Positions 8,182 through 17,669 of a DNA stretch of 64,000 nucleotides are shown here, one piece after another; positions within the stretch are counted from its first letter, which is position 1; each line of letters opens with the position of its first letter. The notes under the pieces are model-generated. The model worked only from the letters and a program-made list of their open reading frames with translations, searched no databases and had not been told where the DNA came from. Made by a program: the position numbers and the translations under genes. The stretch is from Nitrosomonas halophila. GTDB lineage: Bacteria; Pseudomonadota; Gammaproteobacteria; Burkholderiales; Nitrosomonadaceae. The stretch covers positions 1 to 64,000 of the forward strand of contig NZ_FNOY01000006.1 of assembly GCF_900107165.1 (NCBI RefSeq). Direction: 5' to 3'.

Positions 8182-9932
8182 TGAACATCCTGTTGCCGAC
8201 ACTCCTGATTGCTGCTGTTGCCTGGCCATTGTTGCTGGGCCTGATTTTGTCCTTGCCACGCCGGCCCGGTATTGTCTTGCGGCTTGCGCCCTGGGGTGCG
8301 CTCCCCGCACTGCTTGCAGTCATTTTTCCATCACCCGATCCGCTGATTGAAGTCCCCTGGCTTCTACTCGGCAGCCTGTGGGGGCTAGATCCGGTCAGCC
8401 GGCCATTCCTGCTGCTGGCGGGACTATTGTGGGGAATCTCTGGCTGGCATGCCAGCACAAGTATATCCGCATCACGGCAGGCACACTTTTTCTCTTGGTT
8501 CAATCTGGCACTGGCCGGCAATATCGGCCTGATCCTGGCACAGGACATGCTGAATTTTTATCTCTTTTTCACGCTAATGAGTCTGGCCTCCTATGGCCTA
8601 ATCATTCATACGCGCACGGCCGAGGCCTGGCGCGCAGGCACCCGCTACATCATCTTGGTCATGCTCGGAGAGGCTGCCATCTTTGCCGCGTTGCTCTTGG
8701 CTGCAGCGGCGGCTGGAACGCTTTCGTTCGAGCATGCCCGCCCGGTGCTCGGGCATTCTGTCTGGCTGGATATGATATTGCTGACGGCCTGGCTGGGTTT
8801 CGGCATCAAGGCCGGTGTGCTTGGATTGCATGTGTGGCTGCCACTCGCACACCCGGTCGCACCTGCCCCGGCCAGCGCTGTACTCTCGGGGGTCATGATC
8901 AAAGCAGGCCTGCTTGGCTGGTTGCGGCTGCTGCCGCTGGGCGAAACCATGCTGCCAGCATGGGGCGCATTCTGGATCATCCTGGGGCTGACTGCCGCAT
9001 TTTACGCAGTCGTGATTGGACTCACCCAACGCGACGCCAAAACCTTGCTGGCCTACTCCAGCATCAGCCAAATGGGCATTCTGACCGCGACCATCGGACT
9101 CGGTTTGCTGACACCGCACGCCTGGCCCGCCATACTCTCGGCGCTGCTGATTTATGTGCTGCATCACGGCCTGGCCAAGGGCGCATTGTTTCTGGGGGCC
9201 GGCATACTTCATCAAAGCGATACCCGCTCACAAAAATGGGTCTGGATGGGACTCTGGCTGCCTGCCCTGGCCCTGGCCGGTGCGCCCTTTACCAGCGGCA
9301 TGCTGGCCAAAACGCTGCTCAAGCAGCAAACGTTGCAATTGCCCGAGTATTGGGCGATGCCATGGCAAGTGCTGCTACCCGCCAGCGCCATCGCCACCAC
9401 CCTGCTGCTGGGGCGATTTCTGCTCATGACCGCACCCCACAATCCTGCCAGACCGCCCGGCAATCCCGCTCCAATCGGGTGGCAGTGGCCATGGTGCATC
9501 CTGCTTGCCAGTATCGCCGCCTTCCCGCTGGGCATGGGACGGATCTCACCCTTTCACTGGACGGGGCGCGCATTGCTGGACAGCCTATTACCGGTGTTGG
9601 CAGCCGCTCTGAGTGTGCTCTATATCAGCCGTTCCCAATCACGCCTGCAGCAGACCGCCAAGGTATTGAACACGCTCCACCTGCCACCTGGCGACATGCT
9701 GACAGTCTATGAACAGGCAGTCATGTACATACTGGCCGGCTGCCGGCGACTGGGCCGCGATGACTTGCCCCGCTGGCTGGATGCCAGCAGGCAAAAATTT
9801 CTAGCACTGCGCACAAGCCTGGACTGGCAAAAGATCGGCACAAAACTAGAAACTTGGCTTGCCTGGTGGCCACTGGCCCTGACAGGATTTATACTGCTCG
9901 GCTTGATCCTGGCCAATGCCAGCTTGCGCTAA
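8181..9932 (+). CDS. proton-translocating membrane subunit, NuoL/M-like (third of three), lacking the conserved Glu
   Basis: A 583-residue polytopic protein starting at ATG 8181, one base into the previous stop codon. Core motifs are kept (GIKAGVLGLHVWLPLAHPVAPAPASAVL, shortened here to its key GIKAG and HVWLPLAHP parts; Lys in GVMIKAG). Where the family has YELL, it reads FFTLMSLASYG, so the mid-membrane Glu is replaced. A cytoplasmic/membrane C-terminal extension (from ~residue 480) ends in one more helix. It may be a structural or altered-coupling subunit. The gene is followed at once by a perfect 23-bp inverted repeat. Confidence 0.75.
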   Translation: MNILLPTLLIAAVAWPLLLGLILSLPRRPGIVLRLAPWGALPALLAVIFPSPDPLIEVPWLLLGSLWGLDPVSRPFLLLAGLLWGISGWHASTSISASRQAHFFSWFNLALAGNIGLILAQDMLNFYLFFTLMSLASYGLIIHTRTAEAWRAGTRYIILVMLGEAAIFAALLLAAAAAGTLSFEHARPVLGHSVWLDMILLTAWLGFGIKAGVLGLHVWLPLAHPVAPAPASAVLSGVMIKAGLLGWLRLLPLGETMLPAWGAFWIILGLTAAFYAVVIGLTQRDAKTLLAYSSISQMGILTATIGLGLLTPHAWPAILSALLIYVLHHGLAKGALFLGAGILHQSDTRSQKWVWMGLWLPALALAGAPFTSGMLAKTLLKQQTLQLPEYWAMPWQVLLPASAIATTLLLGRFLLMTAPHNPARPPGNPAPIGWQWPWCILLASIAAFPLGMGRISPFHWTGRALLDSLLPVLAAALSVLYISRSQSRLQQTAKVLNTLHLPPGDMLTVYEQAVMYILAGCRRLGRDDLPRWLDASRQKFLALRTSLDWQKIGTKLETWLAWWPLALTGFILLGLILANASLR

Positions 9933-9989
9933 GAGCTCGTTAATGAATAACTTGGGATGATACGCTCAAGTTATTCATTAACGAGCTCT
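9932..9989. repeat. perfect 23-bp inverted repeat with 12-nt loop
   Basis: Arms at 9932-9954 and 9967-9989 are perfectly complementary; the loop is 9955-9966. It lies directly after the stop of the third membrane subunit. There is no T-run on either side, so it is not a classic intrinsic terminator; it could act as an mRNA 3'-end stabiliser, a REP-like element or a protein-binding dyad. Confidence 0.8.
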
Positions 9990-10102
9990 AAAGCAGCTTG
10001 GGCAGACGTCGATATCATTCCAGATTACTTGTCATGGCACAGCACTGTCGTAAATTTCACTTATTCAACGCTCTTAACTACTCTCGAAGGAGAACTACAT
10101 TG

Positions 10103-10561
10103 ATGCAACGCAACATTAAAGGCTTCACCATCATTGAACTGATGATCGTAGTGGCGATCGTCGGCATTCTGGCAGCGGTGGCTGTTCCTGCTTATCAGGA
10201 TTACACCATTCGCGCCCGTATTACTGAAGCAATCAGCATGGCATCGGCTGCCAAGACCACCGTCAGCGAGAATATCGCGGTCAATGGCGGCGAACCCCCT
10301 GCTGACGCCTGCTTGGGAGTTGCCACCATCACAGCCCCGACAACAAATATCAATTCAATGACCTGCGAATCTTCCTCGGGCAATATTACTGTCACAACCA
10401 CCCCTGCAGCTGGGGGGGTCACATTGGTGTTTGCCCCGACCCAACCGGGCTCGGCAGGCAGCGCGATCGTTTGGACCTGCACACAAACCGCTGGCAGCAG
10501 CAATCATGTTCCGCCCAACTGCCGTGTCCCAGCCGAGGCAGGCGGCGCCGAGGAGAGCTGA
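10103..10561 (+). CDS. pilA: type IV major pilin
   Basis: A 152-residue pilin. Start ATG 10103 is preceded by AAGGAG at about 10087-10092. The leader MQRNIKG is followed by [16 protein letters not shown], the PilD cleavage site with the conserved Glu at mature position 5 and the hydrophobic assembly helix. The C-terminal part has Cys residues (DACLG, MTCESS, WTCTQT, PPNCR) able to form the usual D-region disulfide. It stands alone, convergent with the pilus ATPase operon, with a MITE between the two 3' ends. Confidence 0.85.
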   Translation: MQRNIKGFTIIELMIVVAIVGILAAVAVPAYQDYTIRARITEAISMASAAKTTVSENIAVNGGEPPADACLGVATITAPTTNINSMTCESSSGNITVTTTPAAGGVTLVFAPTQPGSAGSAIVWTCTQTAGSSNHVPPNCRVPAEAGGAEES

Positions 10562-10576
10562 AACCACGCATCCTTA

Positions 10577-10738
10577 CTAGGAGACTGTCCGAGAATAGCG
10601 ATCGTAGCGAGGGCGAAGCTGTCTGAGCGGGATTTTTCGATCATTTGAGGCGAATAGTGGTTCTATTCAACAAAAAGGATCGAAAAATCCAGCCTGGCAG
10701 GTTCGTCCGCAGTAGATCAGTCTCGGACAGCCTCCTAG
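10577..10738 (+). repeat. MITE copy A (~154-bp core, CTAG flanks)
   Basis: Palindromic element with core 10581-10734. The ends GAGACTGTCCGAGA and TCTCGGACAGCCTC are inverted repeats, and both sides carry CTAG (10577-10580, 10735-10738). It is 5 bp shorter than the other copies near its right end. It lies between the 3' ends of two convergent genes and has no transposase gene. The remaining bases up to 10941 hold nothing recognisable. Confidence 0.85.
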
Positions 10739-10941
10739 GCACTGGCCGGACGATGGCGGACCCGCTTCGACCGGCTGACAGCAAACATCCATCCAACCTG
10801 TCGCTGTCGCTGTCGCCATCGACCTGCCGCTCCAGTGGATGCCCCACTTAAGCCGGATCACCTCAGGCGCGGCGCCATGCCGCGTCTGAGTGCCACTCTC
10901 ATCCCATCCCTTCATTCAAAGGAGGCAGCATGCCGGCTGTA

Positions 10942-13317
10942 TCATCTGATGCACGCGGCACGGACTTGGCGCATATCGGTAATGCCCTGCAAGACTTTTT
11001 CAATTCCGTCCTGTCTGAGCGTACGCATGCCTTCGCGCAGCGCGGTAACGAGCATTTCAGCCACGCGGGCGCGCTCCTGAATTTTTTTCTTCATGGCATC
11101 GGTGGCAGTGAGCAGTTCATGCAAGCCGGCCCGGCCAGCGTAGCCAGTACCGTTGCAATGGTCACAGCCTACCGGTTCATGCAGCATGATACGTGCATGG
11201 GCATCGCCATACTGTTCTGTCCAGCGCGCCAAGATTTGCTGGTAGGCGGTGCTGGGCTCCGCCTTAAACTGATCGATTTGTTTCAGATCCATGCAATATT
11301 CGGTCAGCAGCAGGCGGATTTCTTCCGGACTGGCCACATGCGGCCGCTTGCACCGGCACAAGCGTTTAACCAGGCGCTGCGCCAGAATGCCCAGCAATGC
11401 ATCGGAAAAGTTGAATGGATCCATTCCCATATCCAGCAACCGAATGATGGATTCCGGCGCACTGTTGGTATGCAGAGTAGCAAACACCAGATGGCCGGTA
11501 AGCGATGCTTCGATGCCCATGCTGGTGGTTTCCCGGTCGCGCATTTCTCCCACCATGATGATATCCGGATCGGCCCGCAGAAAGGATTTCATCACCGTCG
11601 CGAAGGTCAAGCCGGCCTTGGGATTGATTTGCACCTGGCGCAAGCCTGATTGCGTGATTTCGACCGGATCCTCCGCTGTCCAAATCTTGGTGGCCGGTGT
11701 GTTCAGGTGCTTGAGGATGGAATGCAGGGTGGTGGTCTTGCCGGACCCGGTCGGACCACAAACGAAGAACAATCCGTAGGGTTTAGCGATCAGCGACTTG
11801 AGCACCTGCAGATTCGGCCCGGCAAACCCCATTCTCTCCAGCGGAATCGGCTCGCCCGCAGTCAGTATCCGCATGACCACATCTTCCACGCCGCCAGCCG
11901 AAGGAATGGTCGCCACCCGCAACTCGATATCAAGGATAGAAAATTTGCGAAAATTGATTTTGCCATCCTGCGGCTTGCGCTTTTCTGAAATATCCAGATC
12001 GCACATAATCTTGATGCGCGTGATCAGCGGGTTACGATAACGCGCCGGCAACTCGATATAAGGCATCAAGGAACCGTCTTTACGGAAGCGGATGCGGGTA
12101 TTGCCTTTACCGGGCAATGGTTCGACATGAATATCGGAAACCCCCATCTTGTAGGCATCCATAATGATACGATTGACCAGTTTGACCAGCTCGTTATCCG
12201 CCGCTGCCAGGGCCTCATCGAGCTCATTGGTAGGCTCTTCCGTTTCCTCGACGAAACGCGACAGCATGCTATCAATGCTGTCCCCGCCCTCTTTCAGTCC
12301 ATCCTCTCCATAAAACAAATCCAGGGTTGCCCGGAATTCACGCTGGGTACAGACTGTATAGATAATCTTGTGTTTGGGAAAAACCTGGTTGACGATACGC
12401 AATGCCTTGATGCGCTCGGGATCCAGTGTCAGTACCGTCAAGCCATCCATGCCGTCGTCTATCGGCAGCCAGCTGTTGCTCTCAACAAACTCACGCTTGA
12501 GATGCTTCAACAAAGCCAGCGGCCTGGCACGATCCGCCTGGTAAGGCTCGTATCTGACACCAAAGAAGGCGGCCAGCGCGGCACCGATCTGGGCGGGTTC
12601 GATCTGGAACATATCGAGTAAAATGTCTTCCAGGTTGTCCCCTGTGGCACGTGCTTTCCGTTTGGCCAATTCGAATTCCGAAGCGCCAATCGCCCCGGTG
12701 GCGATCAAATGATCGTAACGGGTACGCGTGAACAGCCGTGGCCGCCGTTGCCGTTGAAAAGCGTTCGCCAACGCCTGGCATATCCCGCTCACACTGTCTG
12801 CCATATCGTGCGCAAAAGGTTGATTCTCCTGATGATTGACAATTTGCACCATACCCAGCAGCTCATGGTGGCTGCGATTTAAAATGGGGACAACCAGCAC
12901 CTGCCGGCAACGCAGGCCGAGGGACGCCTCAATTGGCTGCAACCAATGCGGCTGCACACCTTTAGCCTTGAGCGCAGCATGATCGGTTGCATCTTCGAGA
13001 TTGATCATTCTTTTGTGCAGGCTGGCGTAGCCGATCAGACTATGTCCATTGATCGGCAACTGAAGCGCCGGGTTGGCTGTCTCCAGGCCACTGGTCACCC
13101 GCGAAAGCATGCCAGTCCCGTCCTCGCTGACCGCATAAATCATCAACTGCTCAGCTTGACACAATCGGCAAAGGTCTTGGCCGATCCCGCCCAGGATAAC
13201 ATCGATATTTCCAGTTGCTTCGATCTTCCCTATTATCGCCTGAAACTGCTGCACCAGGCCCGGCCAGTCGTGCTGAACCGGGCAACCCGCTACGCCCGGT
13301 TGTCCATTGATAGGCAT
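10942..13317 (-). CDS. GAF-domain type IV pilus / type II secretion assembly ATPase (PilB/GspE family)
   Basis: A 791-residue protein. Start ATG at 13317 has GGAGG 9 nt upstream; a longer frame to 13392 has no such site. Residues ~25-190 form a GAF domain (SLIGYASLHKRMINLEDA). Residues ~200-360 are the GspE N-terminal domain, followed by the secretion ATPase core with Walker A GPTGSGKT, Asp-box TAEDPVE, Walker B IIMVGEMRD and His-box GHLVFATLHTN. Cysteines in CRCKR and CDHCNGTGY form the tetra-Cys zinc motif. An N-terminal GAF domain is not usual for PilB and suggests ligand control. It follows the phosphodiesterase gene by 17 nt. Confidence 0.85.
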   Translation of the reverse strand: MPINGQPGVAGCPVQHDWPGLVQQFQAIIGKIEATGNIDVILGGIGQDLCRLCQAEQLMIYAVSEDGTGMLSRVTSGLETANPALQLPINGHSLIGYASLHKRMINLEDATDHAALKAKGVQPHWLQPIEASLGLRCRQVLVVPILNRSHHELLGMVQIVNHQENQPFAHDMADSVSGICQALANAFQRQRRPRLFTRTRYDHLIATGAIGASEFELAKRKARATGDNLEDILLDMFQIEPAQIGAALAAFFGVRYEPYQADRARPLALLKHLKREFVESNSWLPIDDGMDGLTVLTLDPERIKALRIVNQVFPKHKIIYTVCTQREFRATLDLFYGEDGLKEGGDSIDSMLSRFVEETEEPTNELDEALAAADNELVKLVNRIIMDAYKMGVSDIHVEPLPGKGNTRIRFRKDGSLMPYIELPARYRNPLITRIKIMCDLDISEKRKPQDGKINFRKFSILDIELRVATIPSAGGVEDVVMRILTAGEPIPLERMGFAGPNLQVLKSLIAKPYGLFFVCGPTGSGKTTTLHSILKHLNTPATKIWTAEDPVEITQSGLRQVQINPKAGLTFATVMKSFLRADPDIIMVGEMRDRETTSMGIEASLTGHLVFATLHTNSAPESIIRLLDMGMDPFNFSDALLGILAQRLVKRLCRCKRPHVASPEEIRLLLTEYCMDLKQIDQFKAEPSTAYQQILARWTEQYGDAHARIMLHEPVGCDHCNGTGYAGRAGLHELLTATDAMKKKIQERARVAEMLVTALREGMRTLRQDGIEKVLQGITDMRQVRAACIR

Positions 13318-13334
13318 GTCCACATCCCTCCATC

Positions 13335-14099
13335 CTAGAATTCGAATATATGACCACTCAGCAATCTGCGTGGATGACCCCGCGTGACACATGCAATGAT
13401 TTCGCGCATGGTCACGTCCGCTTCATCCTGGCGCAAGTGAGTAATATATATTTCGGCATCATGCCGGAGCTTATTCAGCCCATCAGCCAGCATGGCTGGA
13501 TAGAGATGTTTCGCATGCAAGGCGATGTCCCGTTTTGCATTGCTGAAAGCCGATTCGATGATCAGGTAGCGTAAATTATCAATTCGGTTGATTGCTTCCC
13601 ATAATGGCTCATGCGCGCTGGTGTCACCGGTGAATACCAGGCTGGCCTGCCCGGAATCAAGCTGGTAACCGATCGAAGGCACGACATGATGAGTCGGCAA
13701 CGGCGTGATCTTGCGTCCATCCAGCATGATGCTCTCACCCACCACAAGCGGCTGATAGCGCATATAAGGCTGCCGAGCATTGGGGATAATAGAAAAATCT
13801 GGCCAGATATGGCCATTGAACACATGCTGCTTCAGGCATTGCAAGGTGGCAGGCAAGGCATGTACGGTCAATGGCTTGACACGCTGACAGCCGGCCGTAT
13901 CGACCAGAAAAGGGATAAACGCAATATGATCCAAATGTGAATGGGTTACAAACACATGGTCGATTTTCAACAACGCATTCAAGCCAAGCTGACCCACTCC
14001 AGTGCCGGCATCGATCAGAATATCCTCATCCAGCAGCAATGCGGTGGTATGCCCCCCCTCGCCGATGCCACCACTACAACCCAATATCCTCAGCTTCAA
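13335..14099 (-). CDS. metallo-beta-lactamase-fold hydrolase, class II cyclic-nucleotide phosphodiesterase-like
   Basis: About 254 residues from a TTG at 14099, chosen because a strong GGAGG lies 10 nt upstream and the family starts with KLRILGCSGG. The metal motif is THSHLDH; downstream ligands appear in FTGDTSAHE and ITHLRQDE. The family hydrolyses 3',5'-cyclic nucleotides; RNase Z-like enzymes share the fold. The frame stays open upstream into MITE copy B as far as 14231, so a MITE-encoded N-terminal extension is possible but unlikely. It is cotranscribed with the GAF-domain pilus ATPase, which suggests cyclic-nucleotide control of pili (inference). Confidence 0.7.
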   Translation of the reverse strand: MKLRILGCSGGIGEGGHTTALLLDEDILIDAGTGVGQLGLNALLKIDHVFVTHSHLDHIAFIPFLVDTAGCQRVKPLTVHALPATLQCLKQHVFNGHIWPDFSIIPNARQPYMRYQPLVVGESIMLDGRKITPLPTHHVVPSIGYQLDSGQASLVFTGDTSAHEPLWEAINRIDNLRYLIIESAFSNAKRDIALHAKHLYPAMLADGLNKLRHDAEIYITHLRQDEADVTMREIIACVTRGHPRRLLSGHIFEF

Positions 14100-14132
14100 G
14101 ATTACATCACCTCCCTCTCCGATTTGACAAGA

Positions 14133-14299
14133 CTTGGAGGCTGTCCGAGAATAGACTGATCTACTGCGGACGAACCTGCCAGGCGGGACTTTCCGATCCT
14201 TTTCGTTGAATAGAACAACTATTCGTCTCAAAAGATCGGAAAATCCCGCTCAGCCAGCTTCGTCCTCGCTACGATCGCTATTCTCGGACAGCCTCCTAG
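14133..14299 (-). repeat. MITE copy B (159-bp core, inverted orientation)
   Basis: Core 14137-14295, in the opposite orientation to the other copies, flanked by CTTG (one mismatch to CTAG) and CTAG. The terminal inverted repeats GAGGCTGTCCGAGAATAG and CTATTCTCGGACAGCCTC are perfect over 18 bp. It lies just upstream of the phosphodiesterase start and downstream of the uspA 3' end. Confidence 0.85.
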
Positions 14300-14365
14300 C
14301 CGATGGCTGAGCCGTTGCCAGGGATGAAGGCGGACTACATCAGCTTTTCACAAGACCGATGCGCG

Positions 14366-14791
14366 TTATTTGAGCAGCAGTACCGGGGTGGTTGCAAGCT
14401 GTATCAATTTGCTGGCAACCGAGCCAAGCAATAATCCCTTGATGGCACCCAACCCGCGCGGACCGATGACAATCTGATCACATGCTATTTCGGCAGCAAA
14501 TTGCACGATCATGGTCACGGGTTCCCCCACAACGATATGATGTTGGTAGGCGACATCCGCTTGGTCCAACAACGCGCGCGCCTGCCCCAGGTCCTTCAGC
14601 CCTTCTTCCTGGTAATAATTGCCGATTTCTTCCTTGTTGATGAACATGGCAATATCACCATGTAGTGGCACCCGTACATTCAGCAGATGTATCTCTGGTT
14701 TTTCCTTGTACCAGTCGAGCCGTTCCATAAATTGTTCCACAGCCCGGCCAGAAGCTTCAGATCCATCCACCGGCAGCAACATTTTTAACAT
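14366..14791 (-). CDS. universal stress protein, UspA family
   Basis: A 141-residue single UspA domain. Start ATG 14791 is preceded by GAGGAG at 6-nt spacing, ruling out the longer frame. The ATP-binding motif IGPRGLGAIKGLLLGSVASK (G-x2-G-x9-G-S type) and the N-terminal LLPVDGSEAS Asp are present, so it is probably a nucleotide-binding stress protein of the cytoplasm. Confidence 0.85.
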   Translation of the reverse strand: MLKMLLPVDGSEASGRAVEQFMERLDWYKEKPEIHLLNVRVPLHGDIAMFINKEEIGNYYQEEGLKDLGQARALLDQADVAYQHHIVVGEPVTMIVQFAAEIACDQIVIGPRGLGAIKGLLLGSVASKLIQLATTPVLLLK

Positions 14792-14970
14792 GCAGCGCTC
14801 CTCATTCACGTGTATTTCATCACAGACAAAACTCGCGGGCATACACCGGAAAACCATCCCGGACAAGAACAAGCCCATGCCGGCCGATGAGAGCCGCCAA
14901 TGACCCGGGCCGCCAGCAATCCTGTACCCGGACAATATGATTTTCCCGTCACGACCAGGTTGTCCGATCT

Positions 14971-15684
14971 TCAGTCTCTGTTCACAAGATCGACCGGTGC
15001 CCGCAGCTTTTTATGGATTCTGGCCGTCAACCATTTTCCTGTCGCCACCACCAGCAATGCACCACAGGCCGGCACCAGCCAGTGTAAATATGCGGCCTGG
15101 GTTTCTACCCAGTCTTGGGTGACGGTATCGGTTGTCAGCATGCCGCCCGCAATCCAGCCAAGCAACCCAGCGCCGATGATAACAATGACAGGAAAGCGCT
15201 CCATCCATTTCATGATCACTTTGCTTCCCCAGACTATGATCGGCACGCTGAAAACCAGGCCAAATGTCACCAAGGCGAGGCTATCCCTGGCCGCACCGGC
15301 AATCCCTATGACATTGTCCAGACTCATGACCGTATCGGCAATGATGATGGTTCTGATGGCGCCAAACAGCGTCGGGCTGTCGCGCACGATGGGGCCATCG
15401 CTCGCCGGCTCGGGCAACAACAGCTTGACCCCGATCCATAACAGCAGCAAGGCACCGATAATCTTCAGAAACGGAAGCGCAAGCAAGTGGAGTGCAAAAA
15501 ACACCAGCATGATACGCATGCCAATCGCACCCACCATTCCCCAGAATATGCCCCGGTTACGCTGCGTCTCCGGCAAACGCCGGCATGCCAGTGCGATCAC
15601 GACCGCATTGTCCGCCCCCAGGACAATGTCGATGGCAATAATCTGAAAAACCGCCACCCAAAACAGGGAATCAGTCATCTCCAT
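14971..15684 (-). CDS. TerC-family integral membrane protein
   Basis: A 237-residue protein with about seven membrane helices. Acidic membrane motifs typical of TerC are seen twice: IDIVLGADNAVVIALA and IADTVMSLDNVIGIAG. The family is linked to metal (Mn2+) export and metallation of secreted enzymes. An Arg/Lys-rich C-terminal tail follows the last helix. Ten bases separate it from the patatin gene upstream, suggesting cotranscription. Confidence 0.85.
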   Translation of the reverse strand: MEMTDSLFWVAVFQIIAIDIVLGADNAVVIALACRRLPETQRNRGIFWGMVGAIGMRIMLVFFALHLLALPFLKIIGALLLLWIGVKLLLPEPASDGPIVRDSPTLFGAIRTIIIADTVMSLDNVIGIAGAARDSLALVTFGLVFSVPIIVWGSKVIMKWMERFPVIVIIGAGLLGWIAGGMLTTDTVTQDWVETQAAYLHWLVPACGALLVVATGKWLTARIHKKLRAPVDLVNRD

Positions 15685-15693
15685 ATCTTTCCA

Positions 15694-16851
15694 TTATTCA
15701 TCGGTAATAAATGCGTAAATCTCATCCTGTCGCCGCAACGTATCCCGGTACCCCATATCAATCAACGCCTGACAGTAAGACGCCTCGAACAACACATAAC
15801 TCAGCAGGGCCGAGCCATTCGGTTTCATCGCCCCAACGGCCCTGAACAGATAGCGCATGGTGCGCGGCAAACTGTCGGCATGCGCTTGCACATAGTCATC
15901 GATTTTTTCACTGGGAGAAATGATCATGGAATGGATTGGGCGCAGCGACGGCGTTTTCTCTTTTTCGCTATTCGGAATCAAGGCCAGTGTCTGATTGATG
16001 CGCTGCAAACGCTCCAGATCGACATCGAGGCTATCGACAAAAATACTGTTCAACACATGTCCCGCTATCTGTGCCATGGGTGGATAGCTGGTCACTTTAA
16101 CGCGTTCGCAATCGATATCCTTTTTTTCATTCACGCCGATTACCAACACCCGTTCCGCGCCGAGGTGCAGCGCCGGACTGAGTGGTGCAAGTTGCCGCAT
16201 GGAACCGTCACCAAAATATTCACGATTGACCCGGACTGCCGGAAAAATGAAGGGAATCGAGGCTGACGCGATCAGATGCTGGATCCCGATCCGCACCGGC
16301 ACACCGATCCGCTGCGCGCGCCTCCAGGGTGTAATGTTCAAATCACCTTGATAAAACGTAACCGACTGGCCCGAAGCATATCCCCAGGCGGTTATACCCA
16401 GCGCATGCAGCGCACCCGCGTGGATGCTTCTGCGTATCCCCCTGAATGGAAGATGACGGCCCAGCAAGCGCTTGAGCGGCACATTATTCAATAGCGAAAC
16501 AGGCCTGCCGGCCATTCTGCTGGAGATAACCGACCCCAGGCAACGCAACGTATTCTGCAACACACCAGCCAGATCAGAACGATAAACCTGCTCGGTACGC
16601 AGGTTCCCCCAGACCGTTTCAAGCTGTTTCACACCCAGAGAAAAATGCGTTGCGGCCATGGCAATTCCCGCTGCATTGATCGCACCCGCCGAGGTGCCGC
16701 AAATAATGGGAAAAGGACTGCGCGCATGGGGCGGCAGCATTTCGGCTATGGCTCTGAGCGCTCCCACCTGGTAGGCGGCTCGCGCGCCACCACCGGTCAA
16801 TACGAGACCCAGTTTGGGACGTGACAAGGGATTTTTAGTTGTTTCACTCAC
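15694..16851 (-). CDS. patatin-like phospholipase / acyl hydrolase
   Basis: A 385-residue patatin-fold protein. The oxyanion motif GGGARAAYQVG and nucleophile motif GTSAGA are near the N-terminus, and the dyad Asp lies in FGDGSMRQLAP. No signal peptide is evident, so it is cytoplasmic or membrane-associated. It probably hydrolyses membrane phospholipids or acyl esters. The promoter should lie in the gene-free region beyond 16851. Confidence 0.85.
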   Translation of the reverse strand: MSETTKNPLSRPKLGLVLTGGGARAAYQVGALRAIAEMLPPHARSPFPIICGTSAGAINAAGIAMAATHFSLGVKQLETVWGNLRTEQVYRSDLAGVLQNTLRCLGSVISSRMAGRPVSLLNNVPLKRLLGRHLPFRGIRRSIHAGALHALGITAWGYASGQSVTFYQGDLNITPWRRAQRIGVPVRIGIQHLIASASIPFIFPAVRVNREYFGDGSMRQLAPLSPALHLGAERVLVIGVNEKKDIDCERVKVTSYPPMAQIAGHVLNSIFVDSLDVDLERLQRINQTLALIPNSEKEKTPSLRPIHSMIISPSEKIDDYVQAHADSLPRTMRYLFRAVGAMKPNGSALLSYVLFEASYCQALIDMGYRDTLRRQDEIYAFITDE

Positions 16852-17669
16852 GGACGACAGGTATTCTCCAGATTGTTTTCAGCTTGCCACGCGGCATTCG
16901 TGGACAGATTGTCCAAACGGAAAGATGGGGCATGACATGCTTCGCTAATGCCCTCCCAGTCTTTCAGTTATTGCAAGGGTTACATCAGGATCGGCGCATG
17001 GAGGTATGACAAAACTCACCTTCACCTGCCCATTTATTCACTATACTGAATCGCAAGTCCACTGCATAGGAAGCCGATTCAGAAAATAGAATGATCCAGT
17101 GCAGAAATATTTCTATTCTGGCTAATAGGCTATTTATGGCGCGATAGTGAAGCATCCATCTTCGCAAAGCTTTGCTTGGTTCTCATGCCTCTCTCGCTAT
17201 TCTCGCACATCTTTCGCAAGATGCCCCTGGCGAGCTGCCGCAACAGCGTATAATGCGAGGCTGCAGCAAATGCTATTCGGATAATCGAGCATGAATCATG
17301 CGAAAGGCTGGCTTTGGTATTTTGCCAACCAAAGTTTGTCAGTCCATGGATTATGAGGAAATTTTTTCACCAGGGTTAAAATATTCATGACCTTCAGGCT
17401 CACATTTACAGTTAACCGGGTCAAAACTCACTCACATGCTTGTCCGGCACTGAATGGCATTGTCCGCATGCTCTGAAGATGGCGATTGGTCATCTCGATA
17501 AGGCACAATATTCTGCCGTACCCATGCGGCTGCTCGATGACTGCCATTTGGCCTCTGAACCAGTAAAACAGACACGATTGACCTACATACAGGTGCATGT
17601 TTGATCCGGTCGCGATGACAAGCAGCGGTTAACTGAGTCGATACAACCAAATAACCTTGTAAAAACATT
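16852..17669. other. 818-bp gap without a recognisable gene
   Basis: This divergent gap lies between the patatin and proline iminopeptidase genes. Short frames exist (for example 78 residues at 17432-17668, minus), but none shows family features or a convincing ribosome site. It may contain promoters for both flanking genes. No hairpin with a T-run and no MITE was seen. Confidence 0.5.

Noticed and set aside
8378-9712. A 444-codon open frame overlapping the third membrane subunit
   Set aside because: It reads through the same DNA in another frame, has no family features and is rich in Arg/His/Cys as expected of shadow frames in GC-rich DNA; the membrane protein is clearly the real gene.
10645-10915. 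Several short open frames within MITE copy A
   Set aside because: They arise from the palindromic element and are not conserved in the other copies as proteins.
17432-17668. 78-codon frame on the minus strand in the 16852-17669 gap
   Set aside because: No recognisable features, no ribosome site; composition not protein-like.
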